From the NCBI GenBank assembly GCA_021324935.1, contig JAJPIE010000049.1, positions 1-64,000 of the forward strand: a stretch of DNA of 64,000 nt, written 5' to 3'. Below are positions 20,243-29,538 of the stretch, in pieces. Numbering within the stretch: the stretch's first letter is position 1; the number at the start of each line of letters is the position of its first letter. Made by a program: the position numbers and the translations under genes. The notes below the pieces were generated by a model. The model did not search any database. It had not been told where the DNA came from and saw only the letters and a list, made by a program, of their open reading frames with translations. This DNA comes from Acidobacteriota bacterium. Lineage in GTDB: Bacteria > Acidobacteriota > Terriglobia > Acidiferrales > UBA7541.

Positions 20243-20731
20243 ATGAGTTGTGAACGCATGGAAAGCCGAATCCTCGGATACGTGGACGGCCGGCTGAAAG
20301 CCAGCGAGCGGTTGGAGGTCGAGAAGCACATTGCCAACTGCGCTCCTTGCCGGCTGCGCGTGCAGGAATTCAGCGCCGTCTCCGGGTTGCTCGATGAGCT
20401 TCCGGTGATCGAGCCCTCGTCTGAATTTGATACTCGAGTGCATGCGCTGGTGGCCGCGGAACCCGAACCCAAGATGAGCTGGTGGGCGTGGTTGCATGTA
20501 TCCCCCCGCGTCGCGCTGGTTGCCTCGCTGCTTTTGGTGATGGCTGTTTATGTCGGTTATCGCTCCTCGCCCGTGCAGCCCCTGATCACCAATGACGACC
20601 AGGCCATGATGCAGGATCTGCCGGTTCTGGAGGATCACGACCTTTTGCAGAATTTTGAGCCTCTGAAGGAATTGCCGCCCCCGGTACAAGCCGATCAGGC
20701 AAACGAAGAGCAGCCGCAGCAGCAGATGTAG
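20243..20731 (+). CDS. Anti-sigma factor with zf-HC2 domain and one TM
   Basis: HIANCAPCR (HxxxCxxC) and TM VALVASLLLVMAVYVGY; follows ECF sigma gene. Confidence 0.85.
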   Translation: MSCERMESRILGYVDGRLKASERLEVEKHIANCAPCRLRVQEFSAVSGLLDELPVIEPSSEFDTRVHALVAAEPEPKMSWWAWLHVSPRVALVASLLLVMAVYVGYRSSPVQPLITNDDQAMMQDLPVLEDHDLLQNFEPLKELPPPVQADQANEEQPQQQM

Positions 20732-20826
20732 GTGCATCTCATGCGGGTGGGTGGGCGGCTTTTGGCGCACCCGGACACAGCAAGAATCAGGAATAGGAAT
20801 TGGGTTCGACGGAGAGAATCGAAGCA

Positions 20827-21600
20827 ATGCGGTGGATGAAATACCAATTTGGATTGCAAGCGCTGGCGGCTCTTGCCCTGCTCGCGCTGCCGGGGCTTGC
20901 CTGCGGGCAACAACATCCGCATCCCGACCGTCCGCCGCAGCGCCAGGCCCAGGTGCATCAAAACAACCAGCGCCCGGCGAATACAAATCATCCCCCGGCG
21001 AACCCGAACCATCCGCCCGCGAATAACTACGCGGCGCAGCATCCCAGCCAGAATCCGCGCCCGAACCAGAATTTCAACAACGGCGGCAATCGGGAACCCG
21101 GAGTGCGCAATGGCGACGACGCCAATTTCGTCCGCTCGCCTCGCCAGCAACTCGGAATTGGCGCGGCGCGTCCCTGGGTGGATCAGATGCGCGACCTCTC
21201 GCCGCAGCAGCGCGAGCTCGTCCTGCAAAACAGCAAGGCGTTCCAGAATCTTGCCCCAGACAAGCAAGCCAGAATTCGCCAGCAATTCAGTCAGTGGGAT
21301 CGCATGACGCCGTCCCAGCAGACCGATTTGCGCCAGAAAGAAGCCACCTGGCGCAAGCTCACGCCGGAGCAGCGCGAGCACATCAAGAACGACATTCTTC
21401 CCCAGTGGCGCCGGATGCCCTGGGACCGCCAACAGGTCCTCAAGCAGAAGCTCGGCGTTTTGCAGAACATGCCGGAATCCGCCCGCAATCAGCGCCTTAA
21501 CGATCCGAATTTCACCCGCGGGATGAGCGATCAGGAAAGATCCCTGCTGCAGGACATCAGCCACACGCACATCGGTGCGCCAGACGCCCCCAACGAATAA
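20827..21600 (+). CDS. DUF3106-like exported protein
   Basis: Signal peptide (LAALALLALPGLACG), repeated LTPEQREHIKNDILPQWRRMPWDRQQVLKQKL units. Confidence 0.75.
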   Translation: MRWMKYQFGLQALAALALLALPGLACGQQHPHPDRPPQRQAQVHQNNQRPANTNHPPANPNHPPANNYAAQHPSQNPRPNQNFNNGGNREPGVRNGDDANFVRSPRQQLGIGAARPWVDQMRDLSPQQRELVLQNSKAFQNLAPDKQARIRQQFSQWDRMTPSQQTDLRQKEATWRKLTPEQREHIKNDILPQWRRMPWDRQQVLKQKLGVLQNMPESARNQRLNDPNFTRGMSDQERSLLQDISHTHIGAPDAPNE

Positions 21601-21615
21601 ACTTCGGCCCTGGTC

Positions 21616-22824
21616 TTACATTGCCGGTGGAAAATCCCTCAGTTCTTTGACCGTGTCCGCATCCAGCTTTTCCAGCAACGCCACCAGCAACTCCAGTGTC
21701 CGGTCGTAGTCGCCGCGATTCATAATGCCGTTGTGCACGTGCGTGTAGCGAACGGGCACGGCCAGCGTAATCGTCGGCACGCCGTTCGTGCTCTTTTGAA
21801 TCTCCGCCGCGTTGTCGCCGTAGCCCACCACCAGTTCATCCTGTACCGGTATGCCTTTTTCCCTGGCGAGTTGGTGGGCCAGTGCCACGAATTTCCGATT
21901 CGGCAATTCGCTGCCGTTGTATAAAAACAACCCGGGCCCCCCGCCCAGAACTTCTTGCGCGAGGTCTGGCCGGACTCCCGGAAAATCGTTCGTTACCCCG
22001 CCTTCCAGCACGATCGCAACATCTGGTTTTACCTGGGCGGCCGCCGTGTGTGCGCCGGTAAGGCCGGTCTCTTCCTGCGTCGTTGCGGTGAAAAAAAGCT
22101 GGTTGGGATGCGAAGCATGCTGGAAGCGCTGCATGGCCTCAATCAAAAGAGCGCAGCCAGCGCGGTCATCCCAAGCCTTGCCCAGATAGTTCTTCGTCCC
22201 GTTCAATACCAGAAAAGTCGAATCCGGGGTAATCGAATCGCCAGGACGAATCCCCATTCGGGCTGCTTCTTCCGCGTTCTTTGCGCCAACGTCCAGAAAA
22301 ACATTGTCATGATTGTCGATCAACTTGGCGGCTTCGTCGTTGGAGACCAGATGGTCATCCCGCACCGTCGAACTCGCGTGCACCACGCCTTTTGATCCCA
22401 GAATAATCCAGCGCTGGCCCGGCAAAGCTTCATCCACCCAGCCGCCTAGCAACTGCATCGTCAGGTAGCCGTCGGGCGTGATGCGCCGCACCATTGCGCC
22501 CACCTCGTCCATGTGGGCATCGATCATGATGCGCGGGCCGCTTTTCCCCTGCGCCGCGATCACCGTGCCGAGCCCATCGTAGGAAATGTGGTCGGCCAGC
22601 GGCGTCATCCGTTCGACCATGATCTTTCGCACCGGCTCCTCCAGCCCCGAAGGCCCCGGCGCGTTGGAGAGCTCTTTCAACAATTCGACCGTCTTATCCT
22701 GCTTCTCTTGCGCGTGAGCGATTGGCGTGCCCAGACCGGATAGGATCGTGGCGGCAACCACTCCGGCACAACAAGCCTTATTGCAAAACCTAAAAACGGT
22801 TTCCAAGCGGGAAGTCGCCACCAT
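21616..22824 (-). CDS. M42 family metallopeptidase with predicted signal peptide
   Basis: IMIDAHMDEVGAMV, GKAWDDRAGCALLIEAM, TTQEETGLTGAHTAA; N-terminal GVVAATILSGLGTPIAHAQE. Confidence 0.88.
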   Translation of the reverse strand: MVATSRLETVFRFCNKACCAGVVAATILSGLGTPIAHAQEKQDKTVELLKELSNAPGPSGLEEPVRKIMVERMTPLADHISYDGLGTVIAAQGKSGPRIMIDAHMDEVGAMVRRITPDGYLTMQLLGGWVDEALPGQRWIILGSKGVVHASSTVRDDHLVSNDEAAKLIDNHDNVFLDVGAKNAEEAARMGIRPGDSITPDSTFLVLNGTKNYLGKAWDDRAGCALLIEAMQRFQHASHPNQLFFTATTQEETGLTGAHTAAAQVKPDVAIVLEGGVTNDFPGVRPDLAQEVLGGGPGLFLYNGSELPNRKFVALAHQLAREKGIPVQDELVVGYGDNAAEIQKSTNGVPTITLAVPVRYTHVHNGIMNRGDYDRTLELLVALLEKLDADTVKELRDFPPAM

Positions 22825-22972
22825 ATTTCTCCCAATAAGATTCGAAACGCTGGAATCTTCCTACGCGCGCCTTAAGTGGTCAAGCGAATCGCAGCACCAC
22901 GGAACTGGAAGTTTCCACTGGAGGGTGGCTTGCTCGCGGACCCGTATGCACACGTGATTTGGCGGGTTTTTC

Positions 22973-22999
22973 TTGACAAATATCGGTAAGCAATACATA
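22973..22999 (+). promoter_or_regulatory. Candidate sigma70 promoter upstream of MFS gene
   Basis: TTGACA at 22973-22978 with TACATA (22994-22999) or CATACT (22996-23001) 15-17 bp downstream. Confidence 0.5.
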
Positions 23000-23022
23000 C
23001 TCATTGTGTAGTTTAGCGGTTA

Positions 23023-23048
23023 GTTACAATGGTTCCATTACTTGTAAC
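23023..23048. promoter_or_regulatory. Operator-like dyad
   Basis: GTTACAA(23023-23029)...TTGTAAC(23042-23048), nested AATGG-tt-CCATT. Confidence 0.55.
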
Positions 23049-23323
23049 CTGCCGTTCTGGAGCAAGCGCGGGCTTGGATCGACGAAGATGATGCTTCGTG
23101 TGGCTTTTGCGCATACCGAAAATAACTCCTTTGAATGCCACACTTACAAAATGCAAGTGCATTAACCCCTTTATTTGCCACACATACAAAAATTGCGTAT
23201 TTTTGTGGCTTGCGTTCCAAAATGGAACGATTTCCCCCATTTCCCCTCATTGACAACTCCCTCCTTCTCGCGGCATCGTGACGTGGTACGTTTCCGCGCA
23301 TCCAAAAAACTGGAGAGTCCTCC

Positions 23324-24571
23324 ATTCCTGAGCTTCCTCCACGCTTTCGGGCCCTGAAACATCGCAACTTTCAGCTCTTCATCATTGGGCAACTCATTTC
23401 CTTGATCGGTACATGGATGCAGACCACTGCGCAGCAGTGGCTCGTCTATCGCTTGACTGGCTCCGTCGCGATTCTCGGGTTATTTGGATTTGCGAACCAA
23501 TTGCCCATGCTGCTGCTGGCATGGATGGGCGGATATGTCGGCGACCGCTACAACCGGCATCGCGGGGTCATCATTACACAGAGCTGCGCGATGGTGCTGG
23601 CGTTCCTGCTTGCGGTCCTCACGCTGCTGCAGGTCATCCGCGTGTGGGAACTCATCTTCATCGCGTTTCTCGTGGGTGTGGTGAGTGCTTTCGATGTACC
23701 CATCCGCCAGGCGTTTTTCGTCCAGATGGTCGGCAAAGAAGATCTGCCCAATGCCATCGCGCTCAACTCTTCGATTTTCAATGGTGCGCGCGTAGTCGGC
23801 CCGGCCATCGCGGGCTTCGCCATCGTATGGCTGGGTGAGGGTTGGTGTTTTTTTCTAAACGGCGTCAGTTTCATCGCCGTGCTGGTGGCGCTGCTGATGA
23901 TGCGCATCGAGCCCTTCAGTAAGAAGCCCGCGGACCATTCACCCTTGCGCAGCTTTGCGCAAGGCTTCAAGTTCGCCATGCACGACGCGCCGATCCGCTC
24001 GGCCTTGTTGATGCTTTGCCTGTTGAGCCTGTTCGGCTTGCAGTACTCGGTGTTCCTGCCGATCTACGCGCGCGAAATCCTGCACGGGGGCCCCAAGGCC
24101 TTGGGTCTGCTAATGAGCGCCGCCGGCGTTGGCGCGGTGCTTGGCGCATTGCAATTTGCGGCGCGAACCAACTATACGGGGCTCAGCCGCTGGATCGCCG
24201 CCACCTGCACGGTTTGCGCGGTCTCGCTGATTCTGATGGCGCACGCCACGATGTTTTGGGTTTGCGCGATCCTGCTATTTGCTCTTGGATTTGCGGCCAC
24301 GTCGCAAATGGCGGCCACCAACACCACCGTTCAGGAACGCGTGCCGGATGAACTGCGCAGCCGCCTTATGGCCGTTTACGCCACCATGTATCTGGGCGTG
24401 CAGCCGCTTGGCGCGCTGCTGGCCGGAGGCGTTGGAAAGCGCATCGGCACTCCCAGCACCGTGCTTTTGTTCGGCGCGCTTGTGCTGGTGGGCTGCATCT
24501 ATTTTTTCTGGCGGGTTGTGATGCCGATGAGCAAGACACAGGTCGAAGCCACTCTCAACGTGTCGAGCTGA
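23324..24571 (+). CDS. MFS transporter (EntS/MFS_3-like), probable ATT start at 23324
   Basis: In-frame upstream extension PELPPRFRALKHRNFQLFIIGQLISLIGTWMQTTAQQWLVYRLTGS; SD-like GGAGAG at 23312-23317. The ORF track starts at TTG 23402, inside TM1. Confidence 0.8.
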   Translation: MPELPPRFRALKHRNFQLFIIGQLISLIGTWMQTTAQQWLVYRLTGSVAILGLFGFANQLPMLLLAWMGGYVGDRYNRHRGVIITQSCAMVLAFLLAVLTLLQVIRVWELIFIAFLVGVVSAFDVPIRQAFFVQMVGKEDLPNAIALNSSIFNGARVVGPAIAGFAIVWLGEGWCFFLNGVSFIAVLVALLMMRIEPFSKKPADHSPLRSFAQGFKFAMHDAPIRSALLMLCLLSLFGLQYSVFLPIYAREILHGGPKALGLLMSAAGVGAVLGALQFAARTNYTGLSRWIAATCTVCAVSLILMAHATMFWVCAILLFALGFAATSQMAATNTTVQERVPDELRSRLMAVYATMYLGVQPLGALLAGGVGKRIGTPSTVLLFGALVLVGCIYFFWRVVMPMSKTQVEATLNVSS

Positions 24572-24691
24572 CCTGAGTCGCGCGTGGGACCTCATCCCCC
24601 GCTCTGACTCCGCAAGCCTCGGCATGCCATCTTGAGCGGATAACCTCTGCGTAAAATGCGAAAGTGAAAGCTTGTCCCACGTACTCCGAAA

Positions 24692-24967
24692 TCAGTATTC
24701 GATGGCGTGTTGAGTGTGCAGCAGCTCCAGATAGCCGAGCAGGTCGTTGGTGACGCGTTGTGGTTCGGCTTTGGGATAAAGCGCCAGCAACTTCACGGCG
24801 ATTTGCTGCACGGTGTGCTTTCCGTCACAGAGCTGCGCAATTTCCAGGCTGGGTCCGCTGAGGCGCAGCGCGTGTTCCGGCGTCAGCAACATTCGCGGTT
24901 GCTGTGTCCTTTCATTCAGGCGCACGCCGGTTGCAAGCCGTGGTTTCGCGGTCAGTTCAGGCTTCAT
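24692..24967 (-). CDS. PqqD-like peptide chaperone (orphan)
   Basis: PRLATGVRLNERTQQPRMLLTPEHALRLSGPSLEIAQLCDGKHTVQQIAVKLLALYP resembles PqqD/RRE fold. Confidence 0.75.
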   Translation of the reverse strand: MKPELTAKPRLATGVRLNERTQQPRMLLTPEHALRLSGPSLEIAQLCDGKHTVQQIAVKLLALYPKAEPQRVTNDLLGYLELLHTQHAIEY

Positions 24968-25258
24968 CAGGAATCCTTTGCCGTTTGGAACGCCCCGCAG
25001 GGCCTCCGTCTTCGATTCACCGAAACATAATGCAAATCGAGCCGCAGGGAAAGAATATCGCAGTTGTCGAGCAGAACGCTGGCGTCGCAAGGGTGAATCC
25101 TACGCAAAATTGCCTGGCAGGAACTACGCCTCCGATTGCACGACGGCAAAGCAAAAAAGACGAATACAAGGCGAAAGCACTTTTGGATTTTGCTGAAAGC
25201 GTCAAAGGGAATTATCCACCGGCTTCCACATTTTATTCACAAATTGTGCGGATTTCGC

Positions 25259-25310
25259 TTGACAGGTTTATCAATCGGAATATGATGTGGCGAAAAGTGG
25301 GAGCAAGTGG
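25259..25310 (+). promoter_or_regulatory. mraZ/dcw promoter with MraZ-type operator
   Basis: TTGACA (25259-25264), 16 bp, TATGAT (25281-25286); GTGG repeats at 25287, 25297, 25307 with exact 10-bp period. Confidence 0.8.
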
Positions 25311-25389
25311 TGATTAGTAGAGTAAAGTAGTAGAGCTTAGAGGGCAGTGGTGAACTCGCTCTGGCTGATCCTCGAACGAGACGGAACAC

Positions 25390-25818
25390 ATGAAACTGCG
25401 GGGAAATTGTCCAGCGAAGGTGGACGAGAAGGGGCGTCTGAAGATACCCGCCGTGTTTCTCGAGGAATTGAAAGAGTACGGCACGAGCTTTTACATCACC
25501 AGCCCGAACGGTAATTCGGCGCGGATTTACCCGCTGAAAGTGTGGAGCGAGATTGAGGACAAGCTGGCCTCGAAATCGAACTCGAAAGAGAAGCGGCAGT
25601 TTTTGATGCGAACGAGTTACTTCGGGCAGATGGCCGAGCTGGATGGGCAGGGAAGAGTGCTGCTGCCGTCGCTTTTGCGGGACAAGGCTTTGCTGAAGGG
25701 CGATGTGGCAGTTCTTGGGATTGCGAACTACCTGGAAGTGATGAACGATGCCCGCGTGGTGGATCAGATGAAGAACGAGCCGTTCACGGATGAGGATGAG
25801 GACGCACTGGGAATCTAG
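25390..25818 (+). CDS. mraZ: Transcriptional regulator MraZ
   Basis: MKLRGNCPAKVDEKGRLKIPAVF and DGQGRVLLPSLLRDKA; first gene of dcw cluster. Confidence 0.95.
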   Translation: MKLRGNCPAKVDEKGRLKIPAVFLEELKEYGTSFYITSPNGNSARIYPLKVWSEIEDKLASKSNSKEKRQFLMRTSYFGQMAELDGQGRVLLPSLLRDKALLKGDVAVLGIANYLEVMNDARVVDQMKNEPFTDEDEDALGI

Positions 25819-25904
25819 ATAGGAAATGACCCTTCGGGAAAGGCGCTCAGGGTAAACGAGTGGCGAGCGGCGAGTGGCGAGAACAAAGTGTAGAGCCACG
25901 AGAA

Positions 25905-26804
25905 ATGAGCAGCATGGCGCCGCATACGCCGGTTTTAGTGAATGAGGTGCTGGAATGGCTGCGAATCAATCCAGACGGAATCTACGTGGACGCAACAACG
26001 GGGGCCGGAGGGCATTCCGCAGCCATCGCCGCAAGGCTGTCATCGGGAAAGGGAAAGTTGATCAGCCTGGACCGGGACGCACGGGCGCTGCAGATCGCGC
26101 GGGAGCGGCTGAAAGAGTTTGGGAGTTTGGTGAGTTTCGTCCACTTGCCGTTCTCGAAGATTGCGGAGGCCGTGCAAGGGTTGGGGATAGCGAAGGTGGA
26201 CGGGGTCTTGGCCGACTTGGGAGTTTCGAGCATGCAGCTTGACTGTCCGGAACGCGGATTTTCGTTCCGGGAAGCGGGGCCGTTGGACATGCGGATGAGC
26301 AGCGGGGCAGTGGAAGAAGACTCGCTGACGGCAGATGAGATTGTGAATCGCTGGTCGGAGAAGGAACTTGCCGACCTGCTCTACCGCGAGGCGGAAGAGC
26401 ACGATTCCAGAAGGATCGCCAGGGCGATCGTGAGCGCGCGGCCGATACGCGATACTGCGCACCTGGCAACGGTTGTGGCAGGTGTCCGGAAGCAGTGGGG
26501 AAGGCAGAGACTGCATCCCGCAACAAAAACGTTTCTGGCGCTGCGGATAGCGGTGAATCGAGAAGTGGAGGAACTCGGGCAGTTTCTTTTTCGGACCCCT
26601 GCCACATTGAATTCAGGCGGCCGTTGGGTGATCTTGACGTACCACTCGCGGGAAGACCGCCCGGTGAAGCGCGCGTTCCAGGAAGGCGAGAGAGCCGGAA
26701 TTTTGAAAGTGCTCACCAAGCACGTGATTGTGCCCAGTCCGGAAGAGCAGGCAGCGAACCCGAGGTCGCGAAGCGCGAAACTCCGGTGCGTGGAGAAGGT
26801 GTAA
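25905..26804 (+). CDS. rsmH: 16S rRNA (cytosine1402-N4)-methyltransferase
   Basis: HTPVLVNEVLEWL, YVDATTGAGGHS, ADLGVSSMQLD, GPLDMRM motifs. Confidence 0.95.
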   Translation: MSSMAPHTPVLVNEVLEWLRINPDGIYVDATTGAGGHSAAIAARLSSGKGKLISLDRDARALQIARERLKEFGSLVSFVHLPFSKIAEAVQGLGIAKVDGVLADLGVSSMQLDCPERGFSFREAGPLDMRMSSGAVEEDSLTADEIVNRWSEKELADLLYREAEEHDSRRIARAIVSARPIRDTAHLATVVAGVRKQWGRQRLHPATKTFLALRIAVNREVEELGQFLFRTPATLNSGGRWVILTYHSREDRPVKRAFQEGERAGILKVLTKHVIVPSPEEQAANPRSRSAKLRCVEKV

Positions 26805-26805
26805 G

Positions 26806-27357
26806 ATGGCAACCATAATTCGTTGGTGGGAGCTGGTGACCGGCGGAGAGTTCCTGAAGGAGCCGCGCGTGGTGCGCGGCCAGGGAAACGTGCCGCAACA
26901 ATTGCGGCCGGCGCCGGGAAGATTTGGAATGCGCGAAGGGCGCGGGCCGGCGCCGCGGCGCAAGCCATCCATCGTGGAATTTCACACGATTAAAAGGATC
27001 GATAATTCGCGGCTGGTGCGGCGCGTGGAGCCGGTGCGGCTGCAGGCCTATTACAAGATTGCGGCGCTGGGCGGAGCCGTGGCGTTGTGTTTCATGCTGT
27101 ACATTTACCAGCATTTCCGCTGCATCGATTTGAGTTTTCAGCTTGAAGATCTTCGGGCAAAGCAGACCCAGGCCGAAGCGCGGAACGGGCAACTGAAGCT
27201 GGAGATCGAATCCTGGCGCAATCCGCGGCGGATCAACGCGATCGCGCAGCAGTTGGGCCTGGAGACGCCGGTGCCAACGCAGGTGCTGGAGTATTCCGAT
27301 TATGACGCGACGCGGGCAGAATCGGCTCGCCTCGTGCGGACGAATCACGCTCCTTGA
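26806..27357 (+). CDS. ftsL: FtsL-like septum protein
   Basis: Position between rsmH and ftsI, single TM then coiled coil (LEDLRAKQTQAEARNGQLKLEIESWRNPRRINAIAQQLGL). Confidence 0.75.
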   Translation: MATIIRWWELVTGGEFLKEPRVVRGQGNVPQQLRPAPGRFGMREGRGPAPRRKPSIVEFHTIKRIDNSRLVRRVEPVRLQAYYKIAALGGAVALCFMLYIYQHFRCIDLSFQLEDLRAKQTQAEARNGQLKLEIESWRNPRRINAIAQQLGLETPVPTQVLEYSDYDATRAESARLVRTNHAP

Positions 27358-27450
27358 CCTGCTTGATCTCCTGGCCCAAGGGCCGGCGCCGTTAAAGCTT
27401 TTAGGAATACAAACTCAATTGTTCGGAGCCCTCGCCCAAACCCAGGAACC

Positions 27451-29517
27451 ATGGAGCAAGAAAAAGTCCACGTCCGATTGCTGATCCTGGCTGGCGTGGC
27501 GTTTCTTTGGATGGCCGCGGTGTTCGGGCGGCTCACCTACCTGCAGTTATTCCGGCATAGCGATTACACCGCACAAGCGATGCGCCAGCAGCGGCGCACG
27601 ATCGACATTTTCCCGAAACGCGGCGCCATCTATGACCGCAACATGAGGCCGTTGGCGATGAGCGTGCCCGTGCAGTCAGCTTTCGCGGTTCCCAGCGAAG
27701 TGAAAGACAAGGATATGGCCGCGCGGCTGCTGGCTGGTGTGTTACAGATGCCGCAGGATGCGATTCGCGAAAAGCTGGAAGCGGAGGGCTCGTTCGTTTG
27801 GGTCAAGCGAAAACTGTCGCAGGAGGAAGAGGTAGCGGTTCGAGGACTGAACTTGAGGGGGATTTACTTTTTTGAAGAGAACAAGCGCTACTACCCGGAG
27901 CGGGACATGGCCGCGCACGTTCTGGGATTTGTGGACGTGGACGAACACGGGCTGGGAGGCCTCGAATACGAATACGACGGGCTGATCCGCGGGCACGAAC
28001 AAAAAATCGTGGTGATGAAGGATGCCAAGCAGCGCTGGTTTGACGGCGGGCAGGCGCAGCAGGACCACGGCGCAAGCATCGTGTTGACGCTGGACGAAAG
28101 GCTGCAATACATCGCCGAGACCGAATTGCAAGCGGTGATTGAGAAGTTTCACGCGCCGGCGGGAAGTGTGATTATCCAGGACCCGAACACCGGCGCGATT
28201 CTCGCGTTGGCGAATTGGCCGAAGTACAACCCGAATTCGACTCCCGTGGTGGACAAGGAATCGCGCATGGACCGCGCGGTGAGCGCGATTTACGAACCAG
28301 GTTCGACGTTCAAGCTGGTGACGCTGGCAGCGGCGCTGGATCAGGGGCTGATTCGGCCGGACGAAGTGTTCAACTGCCAGAATGGATCGATCGTGCTGGC
28401 CGGACACCGGATCCACGATCATAAACGTTACGGAGATCTGACGGTCGCAGACATTTTGGCGAATTCGAGCGACGTCGGCGCGATCGAGATTGCGCTGAAG
28501 CTGGGAGCACCCAAATTCGACGACTACATCCACGCATTTGGATTTGGATTGCCGACCGGCGTGGATTTGCCGGGAGAAAGCCGCGGATTGGTGCTGCGGC
28601 TGGAGCACTGGGGCTCTTTCGGTATTGGATCGATTTCGATGGGCCAGCAAATCGGCGTGACGCCGCTGCAGATGATTAACGCGGTCTCCGCGATTGCAAA
28701 TGGAGGATTGCTCTTCAAGCCGCACGTGGTGGAAGAGATGCGGCAAGGCAATCGAGAATTGGCGCTGGACGGTCCGTCCGCGCCGGCCGAGCCCAAGCGA
28801 ATCATCCGCCCGGAAACCGCGGCGGTGCTGCGACAAATGATGGAGGGCGTAATTCTGCACGGAACGGGAAAAGCCGCGCGCCTGGATGGCTGGACGGCAG
28901 CCGGAAAAACCGGCACGGCGCAAAAGATCGATCCGAATACGAAACGCTACTCGCCGACAAAAGTGATCGCTTCTTTCGTGGGGTTTGCACCGATTAATAA
29001 TCCGGCGGTGACGATTCTGGTGTCCATCGATTCGCCGGAGGGGTGGCCGCACGAAGGGGGCACGGTGGCGGCGCCGGCGTTCAAACGGATTGCGGAACAG
29101 GCGCTGTCGTATCTCGATGTGCCGCGAGATGTGCCGGTGAGTCCAAAATTGGTACAGGCCGCCTATCAAGCAGATCACCGGGTGGAAGCAGTGCAATCGT
29201 TTGACGACACGCCTCCGGATTTGTCGGGTGAATTGCTGGCGGCACCGGGCGGGGAGAAGCCGGATGCTGGTGCATCACAAGTCCCTCGAGTGACGGTGGC
29301 GGTCGATGAAGGTGGAGACATTGTGGTGCCGGATTTCAAGGGAAAGACCATGCGGGAAGTGACGGACATGTGCTTCCGGCTGGGCCTGGATCCAGTGCTG
29401 ATTGGCAGCAGCCTTGCAATTCAACAACTGCCAGCGGCGGGTAGCAAGGTGCGCCGCGGGGTGAAGGTGACCGTGCAATTTGGCGCGGCGACGGGAAATG
29501 CAGGCAAACCGCACTGA
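27451..29517 (+). CDS. ftsI: FtsI-type penicillin-binding protein with C-terminal PASTA domain
   Basis: YEPGSTFKLV (SxxK), AAGKTGTAQK (KTG); C-terminal VPDFKGKTMREVTDMCFRLGL PASTA. Confidence 0.95.
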   Translation: MEQEKVHVRLLILAGVAFLWMAAVFGRLTYLQLFRHSDYTAQAMRQQRRTIDIFPKRGAIYDRNMRPLAMSVPVQSAFAVPSEVKDKDMAARLLAGVLQMPQDAIREKLEAEGSFVWVKRKLSQEEEVAVRGLNLRGIYFFEENKRYYPERDMAAHVLGFVDVDEHGLGGLEYEYDGLIRGHEQKIVVMKDAKQRWFDGGQAQQDHGASIVLTLDERLQYIAETELQAVIEKFHAPAGSVIIQDPNTGAILALANWPKYNPNSTPVVDKESRMDRAVSAIYEPGSTFKLVTLAAALDQGLIRPDEVFNCQNGSIVLAGHRIHDHKRYGDLTVADILANSSDVGAIEIALKLGAPKFDDYIHAFGFGLPTGVDLPGESRGLVLRLEHWGSFGIGSISMGQQIGVTPLQMINAVSAIANGGLLFKPHVVEEMRQGNRELALDGPSAPAEPKRIIRPETAAVLRQMMEGVILHGTGKAARLDGWTAAGKTGTAQKIDPNTKRYSPTKVIASFVGFAPINNPAVTILVSIDSPEGWPHEGGTVAAPAFKRIAEQALSYLDVPRDVPVSPKLVQAAYQADHRVEAVQSFDDTPPDLSGELLAAPGGEKPDAGASQVPRVTVAVDEGGDIVVPDFKGKTMREVTDMCFRLGLDPVLIGSSLAIQQLPAAGSKVRRGVKVTVQFGAATGNAGKPH

Positions 29518-29538
29518 GATCACGGCTTACGGGAGCTT

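Noticed and set aside
23013-23392. Small ORFs in the M42/MFS intergenic region
   Set aside because: Overlap dense inverted repeats, poor coding character, no recognisable domain.
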